Below are positions 18,468-27,490 of a DNA stretch of 64,000 nt, one piece after another. A model generated the notes under the pieces. That model saw only the letters and a program-made list of their open reading frames with translations, did not search any database and was not told the DNA's origin. Positions within the stretch are counted from its first letter, which is position 1; every line of letters begins with the position of its first letter. Made by a program: the position numbers and the translations under genes. Source of the DNA: Laterigemmans sp052161645 (GTDB lineage Bacteria; Planctomycetota; Planctomycetia; Pirellulales; Pirellulaceae); the NCBI GenBank assembly GCA_052161645.1, contig CP197414.1; one strand, 5' to 3'.

Positions 18468-19256
18468 TTATGTGTTATCGCAACGATATTCAAAGCGTTC
18501 GATTGCGGTTGCCGAGCCGCTGGCGGGGTCGACGGTAATGAGCGCTCCGCATAATCGCACATCCTCGGTGGCGACATAGAAATGGGTGGGTTCGAATGAG
18601 ATTGTGGTTTGCAAAACGCGGTCGAAGTTGCGGCCAATCACCGAATGATAAGGTCCAGACATGCCGACATCAGTTTGAAAGGCCGTGCCGCCGGGAAGGA
18701 TGCAAGCATCCGCCGTGGGCACGTGGGTGTGGGTTCCCAGCACGGCTGAAACGCGGCCATCGAGATAGCGTCCGATCAGTTGTTTGTCGCTGGTCGCTTC
18801 GGCATGAATATCACACAATATGACCCGAATCTCCGCGGGCATTTCCGCCAAAACCCGATCGGCCGCCGCGAAGGGGCAATCTACCGGACGCATGTAGACG
18901 CGGCCCAACAAACTGATGACGGCTACTTCGACTCCGTTAGCCGCGGTGAATGAAGTCCAGTCGTGGCCGGCCGCAGTGGCTGGATAATTGGCCGGTTTAA
19001 CGATCCTGCGATCCTGCCGCAGGATGTCTTTGATTTCATCACGACGGTAAATGTGGTCTCCCATGGTTAAACAATCGACACCAGCATCCATCAGTTTGCC
19101 GAATTGACGTTTGGTCAAACCGGAGCCGTCAGCGGCGTTTTCCGCGTTAACCACGACGGCTTGCAGATTCAGTTCACCGCGGAGGCGAGGCAGGTGCTCG
19201 GCAATCGCTTGCAATCCAGGTTTCCCCACGCAGTCTCCCAGGAATAGCAGGTTCAC
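18468..19256 (-). CDS. ymdB: YmdB-type metallophosphoesterase (TIGR00282 family)
   Basis: 262 residues, normal family length. Family motifs appear in order: LGDCVGKPG (metal), VNAENAADGSGLT, LTMGDHIY, CDIHAEATSDK and VLGTHTHVPTADA. In most relatives the third motif is TMGNH; here the metal-binding Asn is Asp. The Bacillus protein hydrolyses 2',3'-cyclic nucleotides and cyclic AMP and influences biofilm formation; the activity here is inferred. It lies 58 bases downstream of rny on the same strand, the same order as rny-ymdB in Firmicutes, which supports both assignments. Confidence 0.9.
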   Translation of the reverse strand: MNLLFLGDCVGKPGLQAIAEHLPRLRGELNLQAVVVNAENAADGSGLTKRQFGKLMDAGVDCLTMGDHIYRRDEIKDILRQDRRIVKPANYPATAAGHDWTSFTAANGVEVAVISLLGRVYMRPVDCPFAAADRVLAEMPAEIRVILCDIHAEATSDKQLIGRYLDGRVSAVLGTHTHVPTADACILPGGTAFQTDVGMSGPYHSVIGRNFDRVLQTTISFEPTHFYVATEDVRLCGALITVDPASGSATAIERFEYRCDNT

Positions 19257-19314
19257 AAGCGTCCTTTATCGAGTCGATCCACAAACACAAATTAGCGGAG
19301 AAGGAAAGGTTGTC

Positions 19315-20889
19315 CTAGCGAGCTGTTTCGACATAGCGACTTTCGCGCACCACCGTGACTTTGATTTCCCCGGGGTAAGTTAATTGTTGCTCAAACGCTT
19401 TGGCGATTTCCCGACAGATTTTCGCCGCTTTGGCATCATCGGTTTGTTTGGCGTTCGCGATTACGCGAAGCTCCCGGCCAGCTTGAATTGCGAACGCTTG
19501 TTCGACACCATCAAATCCATTGGCGATTGATTCGAGCTCTTCCATCCGTTTGATATAACGCTCGAGCGATTCGCGACGAGCTCCCGGACGGCTGGCGCTG
19601 ACCGCATCGGCGGTGGCAACCAACATCGTGTAAGGGTACTCCGTGACGATCTCGTCATGATGCCCCAGGGCCGCGTGGATTACCTCGGGGGGAGCACCGC
19701 TGCGTCGCAACAAGTCGGCGCCGATTTTGGGGTGGCCTCCTTCGAGTTCGTGATCGGCTGCTTTGCCAATGTCATGTAGCAATCCGCACTGCCGAGCCAA
19801 ATCACCATCCAGGCCGATCATCTCGGCCAACATGCCCGAGATGAATGCCACTTCGACGCTGTGCCGCAGCACGTTTTGGCTGTAGCTGGTGCGAAAATGC
19901 AGTCGACCAAGCATTTGCACAACCCGGTCGTGCAGCCCGCCCACGTTGACTTCCTCGGCCGCTTCCTGGCCTTTGTGTTTGAGAAAGCCCTCGATCTCTT
20001 TGCCGGTTTGCGCGACGACTTCTTCGATCCGCGAGGGATGAATGCGACCGTCACTGATCAGCGAATCGAGTGCTTGGCGTGCGATCTCGCGGCGGACTGG
20101 ATCAAATCCACTGACGATCACCACGCCGGGGGTATCATCGATAATCACATCGACACCGGTCGCTTTCTCGAAAGTGCGAATGTTACGACCTTCGCGGCCA
20201 ATGATCCGGCCTTTCATGTCGTCGTTGGGAATGTCGACCGTGCTGGTCGTCGACTCGGCCGTGTGAGCCGCGGCGTAGCGTTGGATCGCGGTCAGCAAGA
20301 TCTCGCGAGCTTTGGCGTCAGCCGTTTCACTCATTTGTCGCTGACGACGGAGAATGACCGTCCCCATTTCTTGCTCCAGCTCCGACTCCAGGGAGCGCAT
20401 CAAGCGGTTGGCAGCTTCATCGCTGCTAAGTCCGCTGAGTTGTTGCAAGGTTTGTTTTTGTTGTTCGATCAGAGCCGTCATCTCGGTCGAGCGACTGTTG
20501 TAGGTCTCGATCTGAGCGGCCAACCGGCGTTGCGTGTTCTCCACGCCCCGCTCTTGCTTGCGGAGATCTTCCGCCTGCTGTCGCAGCGTGTCCTCGGTAC
20601 GTTCCAGCTTCAGCTCGCGTTTTTGCAAAGCGGCCTTCGTCGCGTGGACCTCCTGTTCCATTTCGGTTCGTTGTTTGAGCAAATCCTCTTTGGCTTTGAT
20701 CGAAGCGTTTCGTAATTCGCTGTCAGCTTTTTCTTTGGCTTGCGCGATCAGCTCTTCAACTCGCGTTTTGGCATCCCGGCCCCGCAGGACGTCGACCCAT
20801 TTGAGAATTCCGAACATGCCCCCGGCACCCACCAACAGGGATACCAGGGCCACGATCAGTGTTTGTGCGGTAATCATGGTGCGATCCAA
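19315..20889 (-). CDS. rny: Ribonuclease Y
   Basis: Membrane-anchored endoribonuclease that starts mRNA decay. 524 residues, as expected. Order: one N-terminal TM (about 8-26), a long Glu/Lys/Gln-rich coiled coil (about 35-200), a KH domain with GRIIGREGRNIRTFE, and an HD domain with LLHDIGKAADHE near residue 372 and GHHDEIV. The C-terminus ends in the conserved PGEIKVTVVRE. Two ATGs four codons apart are possible starts. It is followed by ymdB. Confidence 0.96.
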   Translation of the reverse strand: MDRTMITAQTLIVALVSLLVGAGGMFGILKWVDVLRGRDAKTRVEELIAQAKEKADSELRNASIKAKEDLLKQRTEMEQEVHATKAALQKRELKLERTEDTLRQQAEDLRKQERGVENTQRRLAAQIETYNSRSTEMTALIEQQKQTLQQLSGLSSDEAANRLMRSLESELEQEMGTVILRRQRQMSETADAKAREILLTAIQRYAAAHTAESTTSTVDIPNDDMKGRIIGREGRNIRTFEKATGVDVIIDDTPGVVIVSGFDPVRREIARQALDSLISDGRIHPSRIEEVVAQTGKEIEGFLKHKGQEAAEEVNVGGLHDRVVQMLGRLHFRTSYSQNVLRHSVEVAFISGMLAEMIGLDGDLARQCGLLHDIGKAADHELEGGHPKIGADLLRRSGAPPEVIHAALGHHDEIVTEYPYTMLVATADAVSASRPGARRESLERYIKRMEELESIANGFDGVEQAFAIQAGRELRVIANAKQTDDAKAAKICREIAKAFEQQLTYPGEIKVTVVRESRYVETAR

Positions 20890-21452
20890 GCATCAAGGGG
20901 ATCAGCATCACGCCATGGGCCTTGCGTCGTCGTTTCGCCACCATCGTGACGAACGGTTGTCCCGACAGACTTAGTTTTCCGGTGCTTCCAACGACCGACG
21001 AGAACGACCTGGCGTTTCGCCTGACACCGACCGATGGCACGCAGGCAATGGCTGCGAACATCAGTAAACACCAATAGATGACGGTCAAAGTCAGCATGCG
21101 CCTTGGGTCCAAGCCAAAGGTCAGTCACAAGAAAACTACATCCGCCTGGATGTTCGGATTTTCACCGCAACACGTTCACGACGGCGCTCGGCAGCCCGGG
21201 TGGTGTCTGTTACTTTTAAAATTCAGAACGGAAAAAATCACCGCTGCTCTTGCCCGACCAACGTAAAACTAGCCAACAAGTAGACCGGCGGTGAGGGTTG
21301 TGCCGGAAAGAGATGAGATCTTTTTAAGAATCTAAGCCGCTACCCGGCCTTTGCAGCCTAAATGTAGCAAACACGCCACGCTGGGGAAAGCGGGACCCGG
21401 GTAAACGTCGACTGCAACAAGCCTCTTATTCCCCGTTCACTCACCCCATTTC
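20890..21452. other. Divergent intergenic region, rny / tilS
   Basis: About 560 bases between divergent genes. Open frames on the minus strand (20756-21112 and 20874-21128) overlap the rny start and show no family features. No RNA gene was recognised. Promoters for rny and tilS should lie here but none stands out. Confidence 0.45.
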
Positions 21453-22670
21453 ATGATGCCAAACCCCACTCCGCAGCCCCACAAGTTGTTGGTGCAGATC
21501 GCCAATCAGGTTGGTCAAAACTGGGCGCCGGCCAATTTTTTGCCGCTAACCACGCTGGTCGCAGTCAGCGGCGGGGCCGACAGCATCGCTCTGCTGAGAC
21601 TGCTGCATTACTTTTATCGCCCGCAATATTTTTCTCACCGAGAAGAATTTCCGCCCAGCAATAGCAGCGTTTCTGAGGCGAATCGGGCGGCCGAGCGATC
21701 AGTTGGTGATTTGCGCAGGCTGGGCGATTTGCGGGGTGATTTCAAGGGCGAGTTGGTGGTGGCTCACTGGAATCATCGGCTCCGCGGGTACGCTTCGGAG
21801 CTCGATCAACAGTTCATCGAAGCGACTTGCCAGCGCCTCGGGCTCCGCTGCGTTGTCGGGCAGGCGGCGGGCGTCGGGCAGGCAGCCGGTGTCGGGCAGG
21901 CAGTGGGCGCTGGTGGTCAAGTATCCGAAGAGTCGCTGCGGCACCAGCGATATGATTTTTTGGAGCAAACAGCCCATGCCCTGGGGGCTCGTTACGTGGC
22001 TGTGGCCCACACTGCTGACGATACGATTGAGACCGTGTTGCACCAGCTTTTTCGCGGCACCGGACCGGCGGGCTTGGCCGGGATCCCAATGTTCCGCGGT
22101 CTCGGAGCTGAGGCTGTGATCGCACGACCGCTGCTGGGGGTGCGGCGAGCCGAGCTGCGCAAGCTGCTAGAAGCGATCGGCCAGCCTTGGCGTCACGACC
22201 AGAGCAACGACATTTCGCACTGGAGTCGCAATTGGATTCGCAACGAATTGTTGCCCACGATCACCAGTCGTTATCCGCACGCGGAAGCGGCAATTTTGCG
22301 AGCCGTGACTGCCCAAGCGGCTGTGGTCGATGATTTGAAGCAGCGGGGTGCGGAATTGGCTGAGGTGTTGTTTTTGCCGACCGCGGATGACCAGCGGCTG
22401 GAGATTCGCTGGCCAGCCGACAGCCAGCCGACATCGAGCGTGTTGGTGATTGCGTTGGCGAATGCCTGGGATCAACGTGGCTGGGCTCGTGGCGGAATGA
22501 CCCAGCAGCACTGGGATAAGTTGGTGCGGATGATCACGCCTGCGAGCTCGCCGCGGTCCCCAGCGTCGCCACTAGAGACGCCACTCGAGTCGTTGAATTT
22601 GCCTGGAAATTTGCGAGCGAAGCGGCGGGGTGAGGGGTTGGTGGTAGTCGAACGCTTACGTCGCGATTAA
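21453..22670 (+). CDS. tilS: tRNA(Ile)-lysidine synthase
   Basis: Modifies the wobble C34 of tRNA-Ile(CAU) to lysidine so that it reads AUA. 405 residues. The N-type PP-loop VAVSGGADSIALL is at about residue 32, followed by VVAHWNHRLRG and the second-half motif VAHTADDTIETVLHQLFRGTG. The catalytic-core SNDISHWSRNWIRNELLP is also present. Between the Cys-rich strand LGLRCVVGQ and EESLRHQRYDFLE there is an insertion built from three 18-base repeats (VGQAAG, VGQAAG, VGQAVG). The C-terminal domain is short compared with the E. coli enzyme. Confidence 0.93.
   Translation: MMPNPTPQPHKLLVQIANQVGQNWAPANFLPLTTLVAVSGGADSIALLRLLHYFYRPQYFSHREEFPPSNSSVSEANRAAERSVGDLRRLGDLRGDFKGELVVAHWNHRLRGYASELDQQFIEATCQRLGLRCVVGQAAGVGQAAGVGQAVGAGGQVSEESLRHQRYDFLEQTAHALGARYVAVAHTADDTIETVLHQLFRGTGPAGLAGIPMFRGLGAEAVIARPLLGVRRAELRKLLEAIGQPWRHDQSNDISHWSRNWIRNELLPTITSRYPHAEAAILRAVTAQAAVVDDLKQRGAELAEVLFLPTADDQRLEIRWPADSQPTSSVLVIALANAWDQRGWARGGMTQQHWDKLVRMITPASSPRSPASPLETPLESLNLPGNLRAKRRGEGLVVVERLRRD
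21855..21908 (+). repeat. In-frame 18-base tandem repeat inside tilS
   Basis: Three units of GTCGGGCAGGCGGCGGGC-type sequence (21855-21872, 21873-21890, 21891-21908) encode VGQAAG, VGQAAG, VGQAVG. Third-position differences between copies show they are not brand new. Confidence 0.85.
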
Positions 22671-22750
22671 GCTAATGGAGTTGAGCGATTCTGGTCGCTG
22701 CAACTCCCCCCTCTTTACCCACCTTTCCACTATCCCACAGCATTTTGATC

Positions 22751-23692
22751 ATGACTTGCCGATTTATTATCGCCTCGCTGCTGTCGATTTGCTTTCTCTT
22801 GTTGCCAGTTTCACTTGGTCAAAGTGGCTCTCTCGGGTTCGCTCAAGAGCCGCCGGCTGAGGAGGCCAAGCCGGCTGAAGAACCGGCGCCAGAACCGGCG
22901 CCAGAACCGGCGCCAGAACCGGCCAAACTGGTTCCCGATCCGGCCCTGGAGGCGGCTTTGCGAGCCGAGGTGTACGCCAAGCGAAACAATACGGAACCGC
23001 TGACGATCGACGATTTGAAAGATATTTCACGGGTCGAAGCGATTGGCAAAGGGATTGAAGATTTGACCGGACTGGAGCATTGTGTGTCGTTGCGTCTGAT
23101 CCGCCTCTCTGACAACAAGATCAGCGACTTGACGCCGATCGCCGGCTTGGAGCGGCTGATGAGCATTGAATTTGAGAACAACCAGATCCAAGACATTGCC
23201 CCGTTGGCCAAATTGGCTGGAATTCAGCTGCTGAACTTGGGGGGGAACCAAGTGAAGAGCTTGGCTGCCTTGGAGCAGATGACCAACATGCGTTCATTGT
23301 GGTTAGCCAACAACCAGCTGGAGAGTTTGGCACCGATCGCCGGGTTGAGCAAAATCGGCTCGCTCGATGTGGCTGGCAATTCGCTGGAGGATGGCCAGTT
23401 GGAACCGATCGGCAGGCTGGGCTGGTTGACCCATTTGGATCTCGATCGCAATCAAATTACTTCGCTCGAAGCACTGCGACCGCTGAAAAAGCTGAGCATG
23501 ATCTTGGCGCGTGAAAATAAGATTCAGGATCTCACGCCGCTGGTGGAAATGTGCCGTGCGGACGTGGAGGGTGAAAAGCGATTTGCGCCATATCTTGAGT
23601 TGTATTTGCGAGGTAATCCGCTCAGTCAAGAAGCGTTAGGTGCGCAGCTCGACCAACTCCGCTCCTGCGGCGTCGATGTTTTGCTGAAGTAA
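22751..23692 (+). CDS. Secreted leucine-rich repeat protein
   Basis: 313 residues from ATG 22751 (TTG at 22745 is in frame). A signal peptide (residues 1 to about 30, SLGFAQ) is followed by a Glu/Pro/Ala linker made of 12-base repeats, then about seven 21-22-residue leucine-rich repeats of the internalin/SDS22 type (for example LRLIRLSDNKISDLTPIAGL, IEFENNQIQDIAPLAKLAG). The C-terminus caps the solenoid and has no anchor. Probably a protein-binding protein outside the cytoplasm; partner unknown. It follows tilS by 80 bases. Confidence 0.88.
   Translation: MTCRFIIASLLSICFLLLPVSLGQSGSLGFAQEPPAEEAKPAEEPAPEPAPEPAPEPAKLVPDPALEAALRAEVYAKRNNTEPLTIDDLKDISRVEAIGKGIEDLTGLEHCVSLRLIRLSDNKISDLTPIAGLERLMSIEFENNQIQDIAPLAKLAGIQLLNLGGNQVKSLAALEQMTNMRSLWLANNQLESLAPIAGLSKIGSLDVAGNSLEDGQLEPIGRLGWLTHLDLDRNQITSLEALRPLKKLSMILARENKIQDLTPLVEMCRADVEGEKRFAPYLELYLRGNPLSQEALGAQLDQLRSCGVDVLLK
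22880..22924 (+). repeat. 12-base tandem repeat encoding EPAP linker
   Basis: Three full units of GAACCGGCGCCA (22880-22915) and a partial fourth encode a (EPAP)n spacer between the signal peptide and the LRR domain. Confidence 0.85.
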
Positions 23693-24109
23693 GCGTTCTG
23701 CCCAATTGGTTGTTCTGCCCCGCGGTGGCCTGCTGGCCTGCAGTTGGGCTGGGCGGCTCATTTTGGCGAAAAAGTCGCACTCAGGCTGTCCACAGCGGCG
23801 TGGCGTCATTGACGCTGTGCCGTAGGCATTCTACATTCGCCGCTTTCGAGGCTACTGTAATTGCGTGCGCGCGAAGATTTTGCGCGCCAACCGACTCGCT
23901 TCGATGTGAAGTTTGCTGTGAGAGCCGCTCGTAACCGCAGGGGTTGGGCGGGCAAGACGATTGTTCAGCTCCGATTGTTCAGCCACCTTTGTTCAGCGAC
24001 GTTCGCGTCGCGGGCCGGGTCTTTGCTGACGAATCTTTGCTGGGGCATGCGTCGCCGCACGGCAGCCACCCACTAACCGCACATTTAATTGGATACCGAG
24101 GGAAGATTT
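23693..24109. other. Intergenic region upstream of ppdK
   Basis: About 415 bases. Short open frames (23861-24076 and others) show no coding features. No RNA gene was recognised. The ribosome site of ppdK (GAGGGAAG) lies at its end. Confidence 0.45.
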
Positions 24110-26794
24110 ATGGCAAAGACAGCCCGTCGCAAGACTGCCGCCGGACAAGCGGCCGCCAAGACTGACAAGATGGTTTATTATTTCGGCCAGACGAAGACCG
24201 AAGGCCGTGGGCTTGGCAAACCGTTGTTGGGCGGCAAGGGAATCAATTTGGCCGAGATGACCTCGATTGGTCTGCCGGTCCCTCCTGGTTTCACGATTAC
24301 CACCGAGGTTTGTGACAAGTATTATAAGGCCGGCAAGAAATTGCCTCAGGGCTTGATGAACGAAGTCCACGTGGCGGTTGCCATGTTGGAAAAGGAGCTG
24401 GGCAAAAAGTTTGGTGACGATACCAATCCTTTGCTGTTCTCCGTTCGCTCCGGGGCGGCCGTCAGCATGCCCGGGATGATGAACACGATTCTTAACTTGG
24501 GGCTAACTGACGTCTCCACTGAGGGTTTGGCAAAAGCGACCTCCAATCCACGCTTTGCCTATGACGCTTATCGTCGTTTGATCAACATGTTTGGCGACGT
24601 GGTGATGGGCATGGATCACCATCAATTTGAGGCAGCTTTCGACAAGATCAAGAAGAAGTACAACGTCGAATTAGACACCGACGTACCTGCCGAAGGTCTG
24701 ATCGAGCTTTGCGCCGCTTACAAGGAAGTCTATCGCAAGCACACTGGCGAGGAGTTTCCTCAGGACCCGACCAAGCAGCTGCAGCTTTCGATCGAAGCGG
24801 TCTTCCAGTCGTGGAACACGCATCGTGCGGTTCGCTATCGCGAGATCGAAGGTATCCGTGGATTGCTCGGCACGGCCGTCAACGTCCAGAGCATGGTCTA
24901 TGGCAACATGGGCGATGACTCGGGAACTGGCGTGGCCTTCACGCGGAACCCGAACACGGGCGAGAATAAGTTTTTCGGCGAGTTCCTCATCAACGCTCAG
25001 GGCGAAGACGTGGTAGCCGGAATCCGCACGCCCCTGCCGGTCGCCGAAATGCCCAAGTGGAACAAGGCAGTTCATAAAGAACTGTTGGCGATCAAGGACA
25101 AGCTGGAAACTCACTTCAAGGAAATGCAGGACATCGAGTTCACGATTGAGCGTGGCAAGTTGTTCATGCTGCAAACGCGAACTGGCAAGCGAACGGGAGT
25201 CGCGGCGGTCAAGATTGCCGTTGAGATGGTCAAAGAGAAGTTGATTGACGAGAAGACAGCAGTGCTTCGCGTACCGGCTAACGATTTGACTCAACTGTTG
25301 TTGCCGAGCTTTAAGACGACCGCTCGCAACGCTGCGGAAACGCTGGCCACCGGCTTGCCCGCCTCCCCCGGAGCGGCTGTTGGTAAGTTGGCGTTTACCG
25401 CCGAAGAGGCCAAAGAGCGTGCCGAAGCTGGCGAAAAAGTTTTGTTGGTGCGGAAGGAAACCAGTCCTGAAGATGTTGACGGCATGCACGCCGCGGCTGG
25501 GATTTTGACCAGCACCGGTGGGATGACCAGTCACGCCGCGGTTGTCGCGCGGGGTTGGGGCAAGTGCTGCGTGGCGGGTGCTGGCGAAGTTCAGATCAAC
25601 GCTAAGGCAAAAAAGATTACCGTCGGTGGCAAGACGTATGGTGTCAAAGACACGATCAGTCTCGATGGCACGACCGGTGAAGTCATGCTCGGCGCCGTGG
25701 AAACTCAAGAACCTGCATTGGCTGGCGATTTCCGTCAATTGATGCTGTGGGCTGACAAGTTCCGCACGTTGCGAGTTCGCACCAACGCTGACACGCCGGC
25801 CGACAGCAAGCGGGCGCGTGAGTTTGGTGCCGAAGGTATCGGGCTTTGCCGCACCGAGCACATGTTCTTCGATGCAGATCGCATTGGGTTCATGCGAGCA
25901 ATGATTCTGGCGACCACCGAAGAGGATCGCCGCGCAGCGCTGAAGCACTTGCTGCCTTTCCAACGCAAGGACTTTGAAGGCATCTTCCGGGCGATGAAGG
26001 GCCTGCCCGTGACCATCCGCTTGCTCGATCCTCCGTTGCACGAATTCCTTCCCAACGATGCGAAGTCGCAGAAAGAAATGGCTGACCAGTTGGGGCTTAA
26101 GCCCGCTGAGGTCAAGGCGCGTGCTGAGCAACTGCACGAGTCCAACCCGATGCTTGGTCACCGTGGTTGCCGGCTCAGCGTGACGTATCCAGAAATCTTG
26201 GAAATGCAGGTTCAGGCGATTGTCGAAGCGGCCATCTCTTGCACCAAGAAGGGCATCGGCGCGGAGCCCGAGATCATGATTCCGCTGGTCGGCACGGCTG
26301 CCGAATTGAAAATGCTGCGGGCCAAGGTCGAAGAGAAGATTGCTTCGGTCAAGGAAGCCAAGAAGTTTACCGACAAGTTGCCGATCTCGATCGGGACGAT
26401 GATCGAAATTCCCCGCGCGGCATTGACGGCCGATCAAGTCGCCGAATTCGCCGACTTCTTCAGCTTCGGGACCAACGACCTCACGCAAATGACTTTTGGT
26501 TACAGCCGTGATGACGTCAACACCTTCCTACCGGACTACCTCAAGCACGACGTGCTCGAGGTCGACCCATTCCAGTCGATTGACGTTACCGGCGTCGGGC
26601 AATTGGTCGAGATGGCCGTTGCCAAGGGACGTAGCGTCAAGCAGAAATTGAAGTGCGGCATTTGCGGCGAGCATGGCGGTGATCCCAAATCGATCATGTT
26701 CTGCCACACCGTTGGTTTGGACTACGTCAGCTGCAGCCCCTTCCGGGTGCCGATCGCCCGCTTGGCGGCCGCTCAAGCTGCCTTGACCAAGTAA
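24110..26794 (+). CDS. ppdK: Pyruvate, phosphate dikinase
   Basis: Interconverts pyruvate, ATP and phosphate with phosphoenolpyruvate, AMP and pyrophosphate. 894 residues from ATG 24110, six bases after GAGGGAAG; the frame is open seven codons further upstream. Order: ATP-grasp nucleotide-binding domain (GGKGINLAEMTSIGLPVPPG; SVRSGAAVSMPGMMNTILNL), swivelling phosphohistidine domain with His475 in GGMTSHAAVVARGW, and the PEP/pyruvate barrel with IGLCRTEHMFF and Cys852 in KCGICGEHGGDP. The N-terminus has a Lys/Ala-rich leader of about 20 residues. The gene stands alone. Confidence 0.97.
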   Translation: MAKTARRKTAAGQAAAKTDKMVYYFGQTKTEGRGLGKPLLGGKGINLAEMTSIGLPVPPGFTITTEVCDKYYKAGKKLPQGLMNEVHVAVAMLEKELGKKFGDDTNPLLFSVRSGAAVSMPGMMNTILNLGLTDVSTEGLAKATSNPRFAYDAYRRLINMFGDVVMGMDHHQFEAAFDKIKKKYNVELDTDVPAEGLIELCAAYKEVYRKHTGEEFPQDPTKQLQLSIEAVFQSWNTHRAVRYREIEGIRGLLGTAVNVQSMVYGNMGDDSGTGVAFTRNPNTGENKFFGEFLINAQGEDVVAGIRTPLPVAEMPKWNKAVHKELLAIKDKLETHFKEMQDIEFTIERGKLFMLQTRTGKRTGVAAVKIAVEMVKEKLIDEKTAVLRVPANDLTQLLLPSFKTTARNAAETLATGLPASPGAAVGKLAFTAEEAKERAEAGEKVLLVRKETSPEDVDGMHAAAGILTSTGGMTSHAAVVARGWGKCCVAGAGEVQINAKAKKITVGGKTYGVKDTISLDGTTGEVMLGAVETQEPALAGDFRQLMLWADKFRTLRVRTNADTPADSKRAREFGAEGIGLCRTEHMFFDADRIGFMRAMILATTEEDRRAALKHLLPFQRKDFEGIFRAMKGLPVTIRLLDPPLHEFLPNDAKSQKEMADQLGLKPAEVKARAEQLHESNPMLGHRGCRLSVTYPEILEMQVQAIVEAAISCTKKGIGAEPEIMIPLVGTAAELKMLRAKVEEKIASVKEAKKFTDKLPISIGTMIEIPRAALTADQVAEFADFFSFGTNDLTQMTFGYSRDDVNTFLPDYLKHDVLEVDPFQSIDVTGVGQLVEMAVAKGRSVKQKLKCGICGEHGGDPKSIMFCHTVGLDYVSCSPFRVPIARLAAAQAALTK

Positions 26795-26878
26795 TCCGCC
26801 ACGGTAAAAATTGTTTCAGTCGGCTGGCTATACTCCCCTGGTGAGTACTTTGGCTGGCCGGCTCCACAGTCAAAATAT

Positions 26879-26918
26879 CAGGGGACGATATCGATGATGT
26901 CGTCCCCTGTTCGTTTTT
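26879..26918 (+). terminator. Strong intrinsic terminator between ppdK and TPR gene
   Basis: A perfect 10-base-pair stem, CAGGGGACGA (26879-26888) with TCGTCCCCTG (26900-26909), 11-base loop, then TTCGTTTTT. It most likely ends the ppdK transcript; it lies 36 bases before the next start codon. Confidence 0.8.
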
Positions 26919-26944
26919 AATCCACCACTTGCTCGGAACTGAAC

Positions 26945-27280
26945 ATGAATGACCCGCATGCAGCCTACAACGAAGCTGAAAAATTCATCGACGCAGAGCA
27001 GAACGAAGAAGCGCTCGATGCGTTGCTGAAAATCGTCGCAGAAGACGACAGTTTCGTGCTGGGGCATCTCGCTTTGGCCCGCGTCTACACCAAGCTTGGC
27101 GAACATCTCAAGGCGGTCGAGCATAGCAAGCGGGCCTGCGAACTTGAGCCCGAAGAATCTTTTAACTACACGGCGATGAGCGTCACTTGCCAAAAAGCAT
27201 GGGCTGGGACCCAGGATAAGATGTATATTCAAATGGCTGAGGATGCGATGGCCCAAGCGCACGCGTTGCAAGGCCGGTAA
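26945..27280 (+). CDS. Small tetratricopeptide-repeat protein
   Basis: 111 residues, helical, with two to three TPR units: about 5-36 (AEKFIDAEQNEEALDALLKI), 39-70 (LGHLALARVYTKLGEHLKAV) and a degenerate third at 73-108. No signal peptide or membrane segment, so cytoplasmic. Role unknown beyond protein binding. The start ATG is the first in the frame. A terminator-like structure follows. Confidence 0.8.
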   Translation: MNDPHAAYNEAEKFIDAEQNEEALDALLKIVAEDDSFVLGHLALARVYTKLGEHLKAVEHSKRACELEPEESFNYTAMSVTCQKAWAGTQDKMYIQMAEDAMAQAHALQGR

Positions 27281-27456
27281 GCCGGTTCAAGTCACCGAAA
27301 ATACGTCTACCATTTTGGGGCCGCCCGACAATTTCGCCGTCCCGGGTTCGCTTCCCAACCAACCCGCCAGCGTTATGAACGATAGCGACGGTCGGAGATT
27401 ATACCCCGTATCAGACGCAATCGTTGCCTGACGTCACCGTTTGCTAAAAAGGACCG

Positions 27457-27490
27457 CCCGCTGATGGGCTTTTTAGGCCAGCGGGTTTTT
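27457..27490 (+). terminator. Intrinsic terminator after TPR gene
   Basis: CCCGCTG (27457-27463) pairs with CAGCGGG (27479-27485), followed by TTTTT. A smaller nested hairpin GCCC/GGGC followed by five T residues lies inside it. The T-run overlaps the stop of the convergent SDR gene. Confidence 0.6.

Noticed and set aside
20756..21128. Minus-strand frames overlapping the rny start
   Set aside because: They extend over the rny N-terminus in another frame, are rich in Arg and Trp without pattern, and rny has a well-defined start.
24671..26488. 605-codon open frame on the minus strand inside ppdK
   Set aside because: It lies fully opposite ppdK, which has clear family motifs along its whole length. 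The frame is open because of codon bias; the product has no recognisable domain.
27281..27420. GGTTCAAGTC resembling a tRNA T-arm
   Set aside because: No acceptor stem, D-arm or anticodon arm can be built around it.
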